The position numbers and the translations under genes are program-made. Below the pieces are notes generated by a model. It was given only the letters and a program-made list of their open reading frames with translations. It searched no databases and had not been told where the DNA came from. A DNA stretch of 64,000 bases from an uncultured Victivallaceae bacterium (GTDB lineage: Bacteria; Verrucomicrobiota; Lentisphaeria; Victivallales; Victivallaceae): NCBI GenBank assembly GCA_944389925.1, contig CALXOD010000016.1, positions 41,052 through 105,051 on the forward strand, in the 5' to 3' direction. This document shows, piece by piece, positions 38,233 through 47,120 of the stretch. How positions within the stretch are numbered: the first letter of the stretch is position 1; each line of letters starts with the position of its first letter.

Positions 38233-38671
38233 AATCCGCAACCTCTTCTTCCCGCGTCGTTTTCTCCGGAGGCAACCAACCCTGACTGCTCCGGGCGACC
38301 GACCGCACCAACTGCCGCCCCCTCCGACCGGCAATCGGCATATATACTGTGATAACATAACCTCTTTCGCTTTTCTTTGCAACTGCAGGGGCACAGAAAA
38401 ACAAAGACAGGCGACCTTCCGGATCGGATTTCTATCGCCGCTCATTTGCTTTTCCGCCTGAAACGGTATAACTTATAGCGGAATACAATCATGAAAACAG
38501 CAGACTCTTCCCGTCAGCCGCAACCGGAGAAATGTTGCCTGACAGCAGGGTGTCTTTCCCGAAGAGCTTGGGTGACGTCGCTCTTCGTTTCGCTGGAAAG
38601 AACACGCGGGAAAGCCGCAAGAATACCGGTTGACATGTGGTAAACAGGTTCAGTCATTGGAGAACGCATTT
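38233..38671. other. Divergent spacer between dxs and the MCE operon
   Basis: Holds the candidate dxs promoter on the minus side and an AT-richer patch around 38465-38490 that could serve the plus-strand MCE genes. A plus-strand 50-codon frame from 38491 to 38643 exists but lacks a ribosome binding site and family resemblance, so I do not call it a gene. Confidence 0.4.
38354..38382 (-). promoter_or_regulatory. Candidate promoter of dxs
   Basis: On the minus strand TTGCAA (38382-38377) is followed after 17 bases by TATGTT (38359-38354). Transcription would begin about 115 bases before the TTG start. Matched by eye. Confidence 0.4.
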
Positions 38672-39205
38672 GTGAAAAAAAGCCCGCTTCTGATTTCAAG
38701 TTTCCTGCCGCCGGCACTCCTGCTCTGCTGCGGTTGCCTGTTTGAACCGTACCGGGAAACCCTCCGTTACGATCTCGGCACTCCACCGGCGGCTGTCGAA
38801 GAGTATTCCGGAGCTCTTGCATTCCGGGAATTTGAAAACTGTTCCGGCGCCGGCACCAGATTTCGTTACCGTCGTGCGGACGGACGCCTGGAGGACGATC
38901 CTTATTGCAAATGGATTCTGCCTCCGGAAGAACTGCTGCCGCGTACCTTGAACCTCATGGCCGCCGTCGATGGTGCGCCGCGCCCCGCCGTCGTCGCAGA
39001 TGTCCGGCTTCAGATGTTTGAAACAGACCTGGAACGGCGGGTCTTCATCCTCGCCGGAGAATGGCGGATCGCCCCGGACGGCAAGGCCACTGCCTTCCGT
39101 ATCGAAGAACCACTGACCGGCACCGGGCCGGAAGCCGTCGTCCACGCGGCATCGGCCGCGACTGTACAGCTGGGACGCCGCATCGCCGCAACCATCCAAC
39201 CGTAA
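38672..39205 (+). CDS. PqiC/YmbA-type ABC-transport auxiliary lipoprotein
   Basis: A 177-residue exported protein starting at GTG 38672 with GGAG nine bases upstream. The signal sequence 'KKSPLLISSFLPPALLLCCG' ends in a Cys cluster that fits a loose lipobox. The mature part ('RYDLGTPPAAV' near the start, then 'ADVRLQMFETDLERRVFILA') resembles the auxiliary lipoproteins (DUF330/PqiC type) that accompany MCE transporters. The MlaE-type permease gene follows after 13 bases. Assignment rests largely on context. Confidence 0.75.
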   Translation: MKKSPLLISSFLPPALLLCCGCLFEPYRETLRYDLGTPPAAVEEYSGALAFREFENCSGAGTRFRYRRADGRLEDDPYCKWILPPEELLPRTLNLMAAVDGAPRPAVVADVRLQMFETDLERRVFILAGEWRIAPDGKATAFRIEEPLTGTGPEAVVHAASAATVQLGRRIAATIQP

Positions 39206-39218
39206 ACTGGACCATCCC

Positions 39219-40043
39219 ATGTCTTCCAGCCGTTCTTTATCGGAATTATGTGAACAGCTCGGCGACGCCGTGCTGCGTTTACGTCATGAATGCGCCACGA
39301 CTGCGGAATTTCTATCGGAACTGCTGCGGTTGTTCTGGGATGCCGTGCGGCACCCCCGGAGAATCCGATATCAAACCATCGCCTATTACATGGACAGCTG
39401 CGGCAGCGACGCACTGCCGATTGTAGCCATGCTCGGAACGCTGATCGGTGTGATTCTGGCCTTTCAGGCGATTATTCAGCTCGGCCGTTTCGGCGTGGAG
39501 AATTATGTGGTGAACCTCGTCGGCACGGTCATCGTCAACGAACTGGCGCCTCTGGTCACGGCAGTGGTGCTGGCAGGCCGGTCCGGTTCGGCTTTCGCGG
39601 CAGAACTCGGTACGATGAAAAGTACCGAAGAGTTGGACGCCATGATCACCATGGGACTGGACACCGGTCGCTTTCTGGTGCTGCCCAAACTGCTGGCTCT
39701 GCTGCTGGTACTCCCGGGATTGACCATCATCGCGGATGTCTGCGGCATCGTCGGCGGCATGGCGGTGGTATGCAGCCAGTTGAATTTTTCCGTAGCCGAA
39801 TATTATTATGCTGCCATCCAGGTGATTCAGCCCATAGACCTGACTCAGGGGCTGCTGAAAAGCCTGTTTTTCGGAGTAATCGTCGCCGCGGTCGGCTGTC
39901 TAAAAGGCCTGGAGGCAGACCGGGATGCGCAGGGCGTAGGTCGGTCAGCGACCAGCGCTGTGGTAACCTCCATTTTTCTGATCGTGGTGGCGGACGCGCT
40001 TCTGACCGCGCTGTTTGCCGGAATGGAAAATTTTTTCGTATAA
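39219..40043 (+). CDS. MlaE-type ABC permease (MCE lipid transport)
   Basis: Inner-membrane permease of an MCE/Mla phospholipid or hydrophobic-compound transporter, 274 residues with five or so membrane helices. The diagnostic block 'GTVIVNELAPLVTAVVLAGR' and 'GSAFAAELGTMKSTEELDAM' (ExxGTM-x-x-x-EE) is well conserved; 'EADRDAQGVGRSATSAVVTS' forms the C-terminal family motif. The ATPase gene (mlaF) that normally comes before the permease is missing from this operon. Confidence 0.94.
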   Translation: MSSSRSLSELCEQLGDAVLRLRHECATTAEFLSELLRLFWDAVRHPRRIRYQTIAYYMDSCGSDALPIVAMLGTLIGVILAFQAIIQLGRFGVENYVVNLVGTVIVNELAPLVTAVVLAGRSGSAFAAELGTMKSTEELDAMITMGLDTGRFLVLPKLLALLLVLPGLTIIADVCGIVGGMAVVCSQLNFSVAEYYYAAIQVIQPIDLTQGLLKSLFFGVIVAAVGCLKGLEADRDAQGVGRSATSAVVTSIFLIVVADALLTALFAGMENFFV

Positions 40044-40058
40044 CAAAACTGGAATCCT

Positions 40059-41087
40059 ATGAACAAAGCCAATAAAGTCAAACTCGGTGCCTTCGTTCTG
40101 CTGTCGGCAGTCCTGCTGATTTCCGGCTTTCTCGCCGTGGGCGTCACCCAGGTATTCACTCCGAAAATCCATGCCATGACCGTCCTGAACACCTCGGTCG
40201 AAGGACTCTCCGCCGGTTCTCCGGTCAAATACCTCGGAATGCCGGTGGGCCGGGTCACCCGTATTGCCATGCGGGAAAACGACGGCTATATCGCCGTTTA
40301 TTTTGACCTGCTTCCATCGGCACTGGACCGGCTGGAGGCGGGAAAACCCCTTACCTCCTCCGCGGCGAATCTCGCGGAAATCCTCCAGAAACGCAATCCC
40401 TCCTGCTTCATCAACGCCGCCGGTTTGATGGGCGGAACCTACCTGGAACTGACGCTGGGAGGACAGGAGCCACCCGCGCTGCCCCACCTCAAGGATGTGC
40501 CGGAAGACGTGTTTTATATTCAGTCCCGCCCCTCGCACATCGGAAATGCCATTCAGAACATCAGCCGGGTCATCGAAGAGCTCAGCAAGGTCAATCTTGT
40601 CCAGCTCACCGACAAGCTGGATCAGACCTTGGACAGCATGAACGATGTTTTCGACCGCGGCGAACTGATGACCACCCTCAAGCACTTGAACAACATCAGC
40701 CGAGACCTGGAACTTTCCGTCCAGAACCTGCGCAGCGCCCTTTCTCAGGAAAATATCGAGAAAATCAATCGCTCCATCGCCAATATCGAAAGCAGCACCA
40801 CCGGCATCCGCAAAGCCACCAGTCCGGAGGAAATCGGCGCGCTGGTCCGGAACCTGAATGCCTTCCTGACCGATTCCCGCGCTTTTCTCGAAGATGCCCG
40901 GCAACTCGGCAACCGCCTTGGCGACGAAGCTGAAACCGCCCGCCGCCGTCTGGAATCCTCACTGACCCGACTGGATAATACGTCCCGACGTCTCACCGGT
41001 GCGATCGATCGCCTGGAGGATCAGCCGAATCAGCTGGTTCGCGGCCGGCAGGATCCGCCGCTGGAAGATGCCGCCGGAGATCGGTGA
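40059..41087 (+). CDS. MlaD family MCE-domain substrate-binding protein
   Basis: A 342-residue inner-membrane-anchored protein: one N-terminal helix (about 8-28), an MCE domain (about 35-115; 'VEGLSAGSPVKYLGMPVGRV') and a long helical C-terminal part (about 160-335) that in MCE proteins forms a tunnel or coiled barrel. The last 80 residues are rich in Arg, Glu and Leu heptads. It follows the permease after 15 bases. Confidence 0.94.
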   Translation: MNKANKVKLGAFVLLSAVLLISGFLAVGVTQVFTPKIHAMTVLNTSVEGLSAGSPVKYLGMPVGRVTRIAMRENDGYIAVYFDLLPSALDRLEAGKPLTSSAANLAEILQKRNPSCFINAAGLMGGTYLELTLGGQEPPALPHLKDVPEDVFYIQSRPSHIGNAIQNISRVIEELSKVNLVQLTDKLDQTLDSMNDVFDRGELMTTLKHLNNISRDLELSVQNLRSALSQENIEKINRSIANIESSTTGIRKATSPEEIGALVRNLNAFLTDSRAFLEDARQLGNRLGDEAETARRRLESSLTRLDNTSRRLTGAIDRLEDQPNQLVRGRQDPPLEDAAGDR

Positions 41088-41114
41088 TTTTTGCAAAATC
41101 ATCCCGAGCGGCAC

Positions 41115-41143
41115 TTGACGGGAATCCATCGTTGATGTATTCT
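41115..41143 (+). promoter_or_regulatory. Candidate promoter for lipoprotein-S41 peptidase pair
   Basis: TTGACG (41115-41120), 17 bases, TATTCT (41138-41143), about 100 bases before the next start codon. A GC-rich hairpin (CCGC-TTCCG with CGGAA-GGCGG) lies downstream in the 5' leader around 41163-41190. Confidence 0.5.
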
Positions 41144-41241
41144 TTTTCCCGAAAAACACCGGACCGCTTCCGGCGGGCGGAAGGCGGAAACCGGAGAAAA
41201 TCATCGTACCGGCAACGACGGTTGACCAAAAGGATTGAACT

Positions 41242-42030
41242 ATGAAAAAATTTCTGGCCTCCTCGGGTCTGGCCGTGCTGCTGCTGGCCGGCTGCTACGC
41301 GATCCCGACTGTTGAAAATCCGGCACCCAAGCAGGAAACCGATGCCCTGCTCGCCGCTATGGAAAAAGCCGCCAACCCGGGAAAACGCCAGGTAAAAACC
41401 ATGCGTTTGACCTATCGCGGCGAAATTCCGGCAAACTCCATGACGCTGACCATCATCTCCAGCATGAAAGCCCCGGACAAAAGCCGTACGGAGCTGCACA
41501 TCCCCGGCATGCCGCCCATGATCGAAGTCTTCGACGGCAAACAGGCCTGGACGCTCATTACCGGCATGGGTGCCAAGCCGAAAACCGGACGGGAACTCGC
41601 ATTTGCCAGGCTGCAGGTAAAAATGAGCGACCCCGCGAACAGACTGACGGACATCTTCCCCGATATTAAACTGGATCGTAAATCCGTAGATGTCAACGGC
41701 GTCTCCTGCCGCCGGCTGGTCTGTGCCTTCGGTCCGGACATTAATCTGCCGCCGGCAGAGCTGTTCGTGGATGCGCAAAGTCATCTCCTGCGCCGCGTGG
41801 TATTGATTGCGCCGACGGATATGGGCGATGTACCCGGCACTACGGATTTCAGTGACTACCGCAATCACGGCGGACTGATGCTGCCGGAAAAACAAACTTC
41901 GAAAATGCTCGGTATGGACCTGACCGCCACGTTGCAGGAATGTAAACTGGATCTTCCGCTGGCGGACCGGTTGTTCACCCCCGAAGAAGAAGATGATGAT
42001 GACAACAGCCATGAAAAGAAACAGCCGTAA
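41242..42030 (+). CDS. Lipoprotein, outer-membrane lipoprotein-sorting (LolA/LolB-fold) like
   Basis: A 262-residue lipoprotein with signal 'MKKFLASSGLAVLLLAGC' and perfect lipobox LAGC. The mature protein ('VKTMRLTYRGEIPANSMTLT', 'MIEVFDGKQAWTLITGMGAK', 'PAELFVDAQSHLLRRVVLIA') has the repeated-strand pattern of LolA/LppX-like proteins that cradle lipids. The acidic tail overlaps the start of the next gene. Beside an MCE operon, a role in lipid handling between membranes is plausible but inferred. Confidence 0.75.
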   Translation: MKKFLASSGLAVLLLAGCYAIPTVENPAPKQETDALLAAMEKAANPGKRQVKTMRLTYRGEIPANSMTLTIISSMKAPDKSRTELHIPGMPPMIEVFDGKQAWTLITGMGAKPKTGRELAFARLQVKMSDPANRLTDIFPDIKLDRKSVDVNGVSCRRLVCAFGPDINLPPAELFVDAQSHLLRRVVLIAPTDMGDVPGTTDFSDYRNHGGLMLPEKQTSKMLGMDLTATLQECKLDLPLADRLFTPEEEDDDDNSHEKKQP

Positions 42031-43279
42031 AATTTTTGCAGCACTGGCCGCCTTGCTGATGTGGGTCACCGCCGCTGCGGAAAACAGCACGTCCTCCGCC
42101 CGGGCCCAGCAGGTGCTGGATGAGGTCTGGAACGCCATTGCCCGGTCGCATTACAATCCGAATTTCGACCAGGAGTTCCGCAAGAGCGTTTACGATAAAC
42201 ATCGCGACGCCGTGCTCCGCAGCGCCAACGACCGCGAAATCGCGGAAAACATCAACCGCATGGTCGCGGAAATCGGCGACAGCCATATCCAACTTGCCCC
42301 GCCGTACGGCGAGGCCGGTACCGCCGCGCTGCGGGCGGTCAATACTCCAGTGAACGGAAACGATGCCATCGCGGCGGATCCCGGCTTTTCCGTTCTGGAC
42401 GTCGACGGGAAAGTGGTGGTACATCAGGTTTTTGATGGATCCGCCGCCGCGGAAAAAGGGGTCCGTCCGGGCGAGGAAGTGATCAATATCGACGGTGTCG
42501 CCATCCAGCCGGAACAGCCGGTCTTTCCCGGCTGGACAATGCTGACCCGCTCCCTGCTGCTGCGGGGTGGGGCAGGAAGCAAGGCCCGTGTAACGCTCCG
42601 CGCCGACGGCAAAGAACGGACTCTGAAACTGGAACGCCGTCCGAACAACGGCACGTTTTTTCAGGTCGGCGCTCTGCCCCGGCTGACGGCGGTGTACCGT
42701 TCGCGGTTGTTGCCGGACAACATTCTTTATGTACAGTTCAACCTTTTCGTTCCGGAGATGGTCAGCCGCTTTCGCAAGGATATCCGCCGTTACCGGGAAC
42801 AGATGCGCGGTCTCATCATCGATCTGCGCGGCAATCCCGGCGGCATCCTCATGACCGCCGAATGGATCGCCGCCTGGTGCTGCGCCCGGGAAGTGCCCAT
42901 GGGAAAATTGATCATCGATGGAACCACCCTGACACCGCGCTCCGTACCGCAGCCGCGCGCCTACGACGGGCCGGTGGCGATTCTGATCGACGGAGAGTCC
43001 TGCAGCACTTCCGAACTTTTCTCCGGCGCCATGCAGGATGCGAAAGCGGCCATCCTTGTGGGAGCAAAAACCCCCGGGATGTGTCTACCCTCAGAATTCG
43101 TGAAACTGCCCAGCGGCTTCCGGCTCCAAACGGTGTTCGGCAACAGCCTGCGTACCGACGGCCGCCAGATTGAAAAGATCGGCATCACCCCGGATCTGGA
43201 AGTTCCCATGCATGCCGAAGCACTGCTGAAAGGACATGACGAAGTTCTGGAACGGGCAGTAAAAGCCCTCCAGCGATAG
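42011..43279 (+). CDS. S41 family peptidase (tail-specific/C-terminal processing type)
   Basis: A 422-residue exported protease: signal peptide 'KIFAALAALLMWVTAAA', then a PDZ-like domain (about 115-190; 'VHQVFDGSAAAEKGVRPGEE'), then the S41 core with 'LIIDLRGNPGGILMTAEWIA' and the nucleophile region 'IDGESCSTSELFSGAMQDAK'. The S41A lysine (T-x-G-K) is replaced ('AKTPGMCLPSE'), which places it nearer the S41B branch. Starts at 41993 or 42011 both overlap the lipoprotein gene, so translation is probably coupled. Confidence 0.88.
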   Translation: MKRNSRKIFAALAALLMWVTAAAENSTSSARAQQVLDEVWNAIARSHYNPNFDQEFRKSVYDKHRDAVLRSANDREIAENINRMVAEIGDSHIQLAPPYGEAGTAALRAVNTPVNGNDAIAADPGFSVLDVDGKVVVHQVFDGSAAAEKGVRPGEEVINIDGVAIQPEQPVFPGWTMLTRSLLLRGGAGSKARVTLRADGKERTLKLERRPNNGTFFQVGALPRLTAVYRSRLLPDNILYVQFNLFVPEMVSRFRKDIRRYREQMRGLIIDLRGNPGGILMTAEWIAAWCCAREVPMGKLIIDGTTLTPRSVPQPRAYDGPVAILIDGESCSTSELFSGAMQDAKAAILVGAKTPGMCLPSEFVKLPSGFRLQTVFGNSLRTDGRQIEKIGITPDLEVPMHAEALLKGHDEVLERAVKALQR

Positions 43280-43340
43280 ACACCATGATCCGCCGGATGC
43301 GCCGTCCCCCCAGGCTTCCGGCGGATCTCCCGGAAAGGCT

Positions 43341-44624
43341 TCAGAAGGCAATAACGCGCTCTTCCCGCACCGCCTGGTCCGCCAGGAAACCGATCCGATG
43401 CCCCGTCACCGAATCCTCGAACAGCGTCCGGGACACCGATCCCGGTTCTCCCAGCACCAGCGCCGCGAAATCCGCCGCCAGCCGCTCGTCCCCGCCGCCG
43501 TGGCCGCCGCGAGCCCCGGAATGGTCATCCGAATCCGCCAGCTCCACCCACTCTTCCCGGAATTCCCGCCCCGGACTTGGGTCCATATGACGGATCCGGA
43601 ACCGGTTCTCTTCAAAAGTGCCTTCAATCTCTCCGGTCGTTCCGATCAGGTGAATCTTCCGCATCGGGGCACTGGTTCCGCCGATCATCTGATGGGTCGC
43701 CAGCGTACCGTCGGAAAATTCCACCATCACGCTCTGCCGATCCAGCAGATCATTGTCCAGCTTCCAGACGCAACGGGAATACGGATTGGCGGGATCCCGC
43801 AGTACGGCCTCCTTTTCCGCCAAAGTAACGCCGCTGCGATGATCAAGGTGCGGCCAGACGTAATACGTCCAGCGATCCGGATGATCCAGATGCAGCTTGC
43901 GAACCGAATAGAGACAATCCTTTTCCAACGGACAGTCCAGCAGACAATGTTCGCCGCTGCCCGCAGGCGCTTTTTCCCGGCAAAAATAACTCCGGCTTCC
44001 GAAACTGGCTACCCGCGCCGGGCGCACACCACTCTTCAGCCAGGCGATCAGGTCCAGATCGTGACAGCATTTGGCCATCAGAAAACTGGAACCGCCCAGA
44101 TCCTCCCGCCGCCATTTCCCGCGCACATACCCCATGGAATAGTGGTGATAGCTGACATGTTCCGCAGTCTGAATGTCCATCAGATCGCCGATTTCCCCGG
44201 CCAGCACCCGCTGTTTGATTTCGGCATAAAACGGCGCATACCGCAACACATGACAGATCATCACCCGCCGCCCGGTACGCCGTACTGCGGCATCCAGGAG
44301 CTCCAGTTCACGGGGAGAAGTGGCAAATGGTTTCTCCAGCAGCACATCGTATCCCTGTTCCAGCAAGGGAATGGTCGTCGGCACATGGTCCCGGTCCATC
44401 GTCCCGTTGATCACTGCATCGGCCAGTCTGCCGCGGGCGGCCAGAGCAGCGGCGGATTCAAAACACTGTTCCTCGGTCAGACCATATTCCTCCGCCACCG
44501 CCTTCCTCCGGGCAGGGTCGGGATCGGCAACGCCGACAATCCGCATCCGGTCCGGAGCCGTCCGGGCGTAACGGGCATATTGCAGGGCACGGTGCCCTGC
44601 TCCGACAATAATTGCTGTCACCAT
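43341..44624 (-). CDS. Gfo/Idh/MocA family oxidoreductase
   Basis: A 427-residue NAD(P)-dependent sugar dehydrogenase-like protein. The Rossmann domain starts 'MVTAIIVGAGHRALQYARYA'; 'VLLEKPFAT' is the E-K-P motif with the catalytic Lys, and 'LMAKCCHDLDLIAWLKSGVR' contains the family His-Asp pair. A four-Cys stretch around residues 215-230 ('CLLDCPLEKDCLYSVRK') is unusual. It is the last gene of the divergent sugar locus, 48 bases after the putative glycosidase, and is a paralogue of the gene at 47099-48265. Confidence 0.93.
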   Translation of the reverse strand: MVTAIIVGAGHRALQYARYARTAPDRMRIVGVADPDPARRKAVAEEYGLTEEQCFESAAALAARGRLADAVINGTMDRDHVPTTIPLLEQGYDVLLEKPFATSPRELELLDAAVRRTGRRVMICHVLRYAPFYAEIKQRVLAGEIGDLMDIQTAEHVSYHHYSMGYVRGKWRREDLGGSSFLMAKCCHDLDLIAWLKSGVRPARVASFGSRSYFCREKAPAGSGEHCLLDCPLEKDCLYSVRKLHLDHPDRWTYYVWPHLDHRSGVTLAEKEAVLRDPANPYSRCVWKLDNDLLDRQSVMVEFSDGTLATHQMIGGTSAPMRKIHLIGTTGEIEGTFEENRFRIRHMDPSPGREFREEWVELADSDDHSGARGGHGGGDERLAADFAALVLGEPGSVSRTLFEDSVTGHRIGFLADQAVREERVIAF

Positions 44625-44672
44625 GAGAAAAAATGTATCCTTTCTATTTCACCACTCATTCCGGACGTCAGC

Positions 44673-47120
44673 TTAGCGGCGTTCCGACGCCGGAGCCTCC
44701 GACTCCAGAATGAAATACCACGCGTCTTCCGGAATGGACACAACGCCATCCCGCACCGTCAATCGGCGCGGCGCATCGAAATGCGGCGAATGCAATTTCA
44801 CCGAAGCAACGCCACGCAATGCTTCCGGCAAATGAAAATCCCGTCGCTGATGACGTCCCCGCTGCGCCACTCCGTGCAGCAGAATCCGGCCGTCTGGCAA
44901 CCGGTATGGCCGGATCACCGTCAAATAGGCCTTTGATTTCCACTGCATCCGGTCGCCGAACGTTTCCGCCAGTGTATTCACATTATCATAAAACTCAATA
45001 CGCCCGGCAGCGGCATTCTGAATCTGCTTCCAGCGTGCCAGCAGGATCGAATCCGGACGAATCCGTCCGAACTGGTCCCGGCGGCCGACATCGGCGGTTG
45101 CCCATATGATACCACCGTTTTTCACAAAATCAATCAGCTTTTCCGCCTCAGCTTCCGACATGCACTCGTATTCGTCGGCCAGCAGAAAACGGTAACGGGT
45201 CAAATCGGCATCCGCCAGAGTCAGATCATGGACCGCTCCGGCGGCATACCCGTTGCGAATCATGGCGGAAAGGCCCCGACTGAAATTACGGCCGGACCGA
45301 TACATGCGATTCCGGCTGGAAGTCACCACGCCGATTTCCGTCACCGGAACCATGGTACGAAACCAGTCCCGATAGGCGTGTCGGAATCGAAAATAACGCT
45401 TCAACATCTCCTGGCTCGCCAGATTGGCGTCCCCCACCGGTTCGGGATGGCCCAGTTCTGGATCCCAGCCGTGAAACATCAGCCACGGATTGACCTGAAA
45501 CGCCAGCGTGGTCCCCACCAGTTCCGCCACCTCCGCCGGGGGCCGCAGCTGCCAGAAGCGTTCGCCGCTCACCACATACGGTACCAGATAGCTGAAATGC
45601 GGCCGGTCCGGTGCATAAGCATTGCCCAGACAGTATTTTTCCGCCAGATCGCCCAGCGCATTCGATTCGGAAAAGACCGCGTCCTCGCCCCGATACACCC
45701 GGTCTACGCCCAGCTGCCAGTCCGCCCACATGTATTCGGTATTGGCCCATACCGGCACATCGATCGCCACGCGCACTTTGTTCATCGCCTCCTCCCAGAC
45801 CCGGTTACGCCAGTCCTGCCAGACATTCCACAATGCGCCCGGTTCAGTTGGGATATCCACGGTTTCGGCCGTGACGCCGAAAACCGGTTCCAGTTCGGCA
45901 GCGTAGTATTGCCGCATATATGTCCGGAATTTTTCGCGGCAGGCAGCACAATAGCAACCAGCCACCTCTCCGCCGCCGGCGCTCCGGGGAATCTGAAAGA
46001 AATTGTTGTCGAACATCAGCGCATCGACCTTATATTGCTCCACCAGTCCTCGGGAATAAGCGATTGCGGCTTCCAGCGCCCCCGTATTCGGACACAGATT
46101 CCGATTGCCGAAGGCGTAAACCGCTTCGCCGTTCGGACCGCGCTGCAGCCAGTCGGGATGTTCATCCTGGATTTTCCCGGTATTCCACTCTCTGGTATGG
46201 CCGAGATTGGTAATACTGGTATACAGGACGATTTTGAACCCGGCTTTCCGGTAATCCGCCATTGCGGCAAAAAATTCTTCGTCGGTGATGAAAAATTCTT
46301 CCGGCGGCGTATGCGCATGTCCCGCCGGCGCTCTACGGTTATGATGCTTCGCATTAAACACCGCCGGCGGACGCATGATGATCACGTTCATCTTCAACTC
46401 GTTCCGCACCAGTGGCAAATATATATCGCGCCGCTTGAGCAGATTGAAATCCGGCTGAAACCATCCCTGCACCGCCACCAGATTCCACATCCATTCCGGA
46501 TTGCGCGGCGGCAGCAGCGTCACCGGCGCCGTGTCGGGAATTTCCCTGAAATCAGCGACCGGCTCCATGCGCTCCAGCAGCGACCGGGTCTCTCCCCCCT
46601 GACGGAGCTCCAGCTTCTCGAATACCGCTTTCAACCGGAAATTCGTCACCGGCCGGATCCCTTCCAGACCGACCGCCAGAGACAAAGTTCCTGACGCATA
46701 CGCCTCGGGCGGTACCGTCACCCGGTATTCCCGGTCGTTCGCATCCGCCGCATCCTGTTCCCAGAGATTCCGTTCTCCGGCCCGGACGAATGCCCGGTAA
46801 TAACCACGATTGGAGGCGGCGACATACCCGTCCCGGTATCCGATTACCAGTTCCGCCGGTCCCTCTGGATGCAATGGCACGGAACTGCACGCCTGCAACC
46901 GGACCGGCGCCGCGGAAGGCGTCTTCGCCGGAGCGGAAAACTCCAGCGTCCTGACATATCCCTCCGAAGACGGTTGAAACCGTTCTCCGCGGCTGAACAG
47001 GAAAAACGGTTTCCCCTCCTGCTCCGGACGCCAGCTCTCCGTTGCGGCGGAGAACGTATCATTCCCCGTAACCGTCAGCAACGCCAGAACCGTCGGAATC
47101 AACCACATTTCGGCAGACAT
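44673..47120 (-). CDS. Large exported putative glycosidase, unassigned family
   Basis: An 815-residue protein with a probable signal peptide ('MWLIPTVLALLTVTGNDTFS'). Residues about 30-215 form a beta-rich domain. A TIM-barrel-like part follows (about 230-560), with 'LKMNVIIMRPPAVFNAKHHN', 'YKVDALMFDNNFFQIPRSAG' and a Cys pair 'CYCAACREKFRTYMRQYY'. Next is a Rossmann-like domain ('YRFLLADEYECMSEAEAEKL', 'FVKNGGIIWATADVG') that recalls the trimerisation domain of GH42-type beta-galactosidases, and a terminal beta domain. I cannot name a CAZy family; the candidate catalytic acids would lie in 'MFDNN' and 'NTEYMWADW'. The gene overlaps the end of the upstream Gfo/Idh gene. Confidence 0.75.
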   Translation of the reverse strand: MSAEMWLIPTVLALLTVTGNDTFSAATESWRPEQEGKPFFLFSRGERFQPSSEGYVRTLEFSAPAKTPSAAPVRLQACSSVPLHPEGPAELVIGYRDGYVAASNRGYYRAFVRAGERNLWEQDAADANDREYRVTVPPEAYASGTLSLAVGLEGIRPVTNFRLKAVFEKLELRQGGETRSLLERMEPVADFREIPDTAPVTLLPPRNPEWMWNLVAVQGWFQPDFNLLKRRDIYLPLVRNELKMNVIIMRPPAVFNAKHHNRRAPAGHAHTPPEEFFITDEEFFAAMADYRKAGFKIVLYTSITNLGHTREWNTGKIQDEHPDWLQRGPNGEAVYAFGNRNLCPNTGALEAAIAYSRGLVEQYKVDALMFDNNFFQIPRSAGGGEVAGCYCAACREKFRTYMRQYYAAELEPVFGVTAETVDIPTEPGALWNVWQDWRNRVWEEAMNKVRVAIDVPVWANTEYMWADWQLGVDRVYRGEDAVFSESNALGDLAEKYCLGNAYAPDRPHFSYLVPYVVSGERFWQLRPPAEVAELVGTTLAFQVNPWLMFHGWDPELGHPEPVGDANLASQEMLKRYFRFRHAYRDWFRTMVPVTEIGVVTSSRNRMYRSGRNFSRGLSAMIRNGYAAGAVHDLTLADADLTRYRFLLADEYECMSEAEAEKLIDFVKNGGIIWATADVGRRDQFGRIRPDSILLARWKQIQNAAAGRIEFYDNVNTLAETFGDRMQWKSKAYLTVIRPYRLPDGRILLHGVAQRGRHQRRDFHLPEALRGVASVKLHSPHFDAPRRLTVRDGVVSIPEDAWYFILESEAPASERR

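Noticed and set aside
38491..38643. 50-codon plus-strand frame before the MCE operon
   Set aside because: No ribosome binding site, no recognised family, and unremarkable composition.
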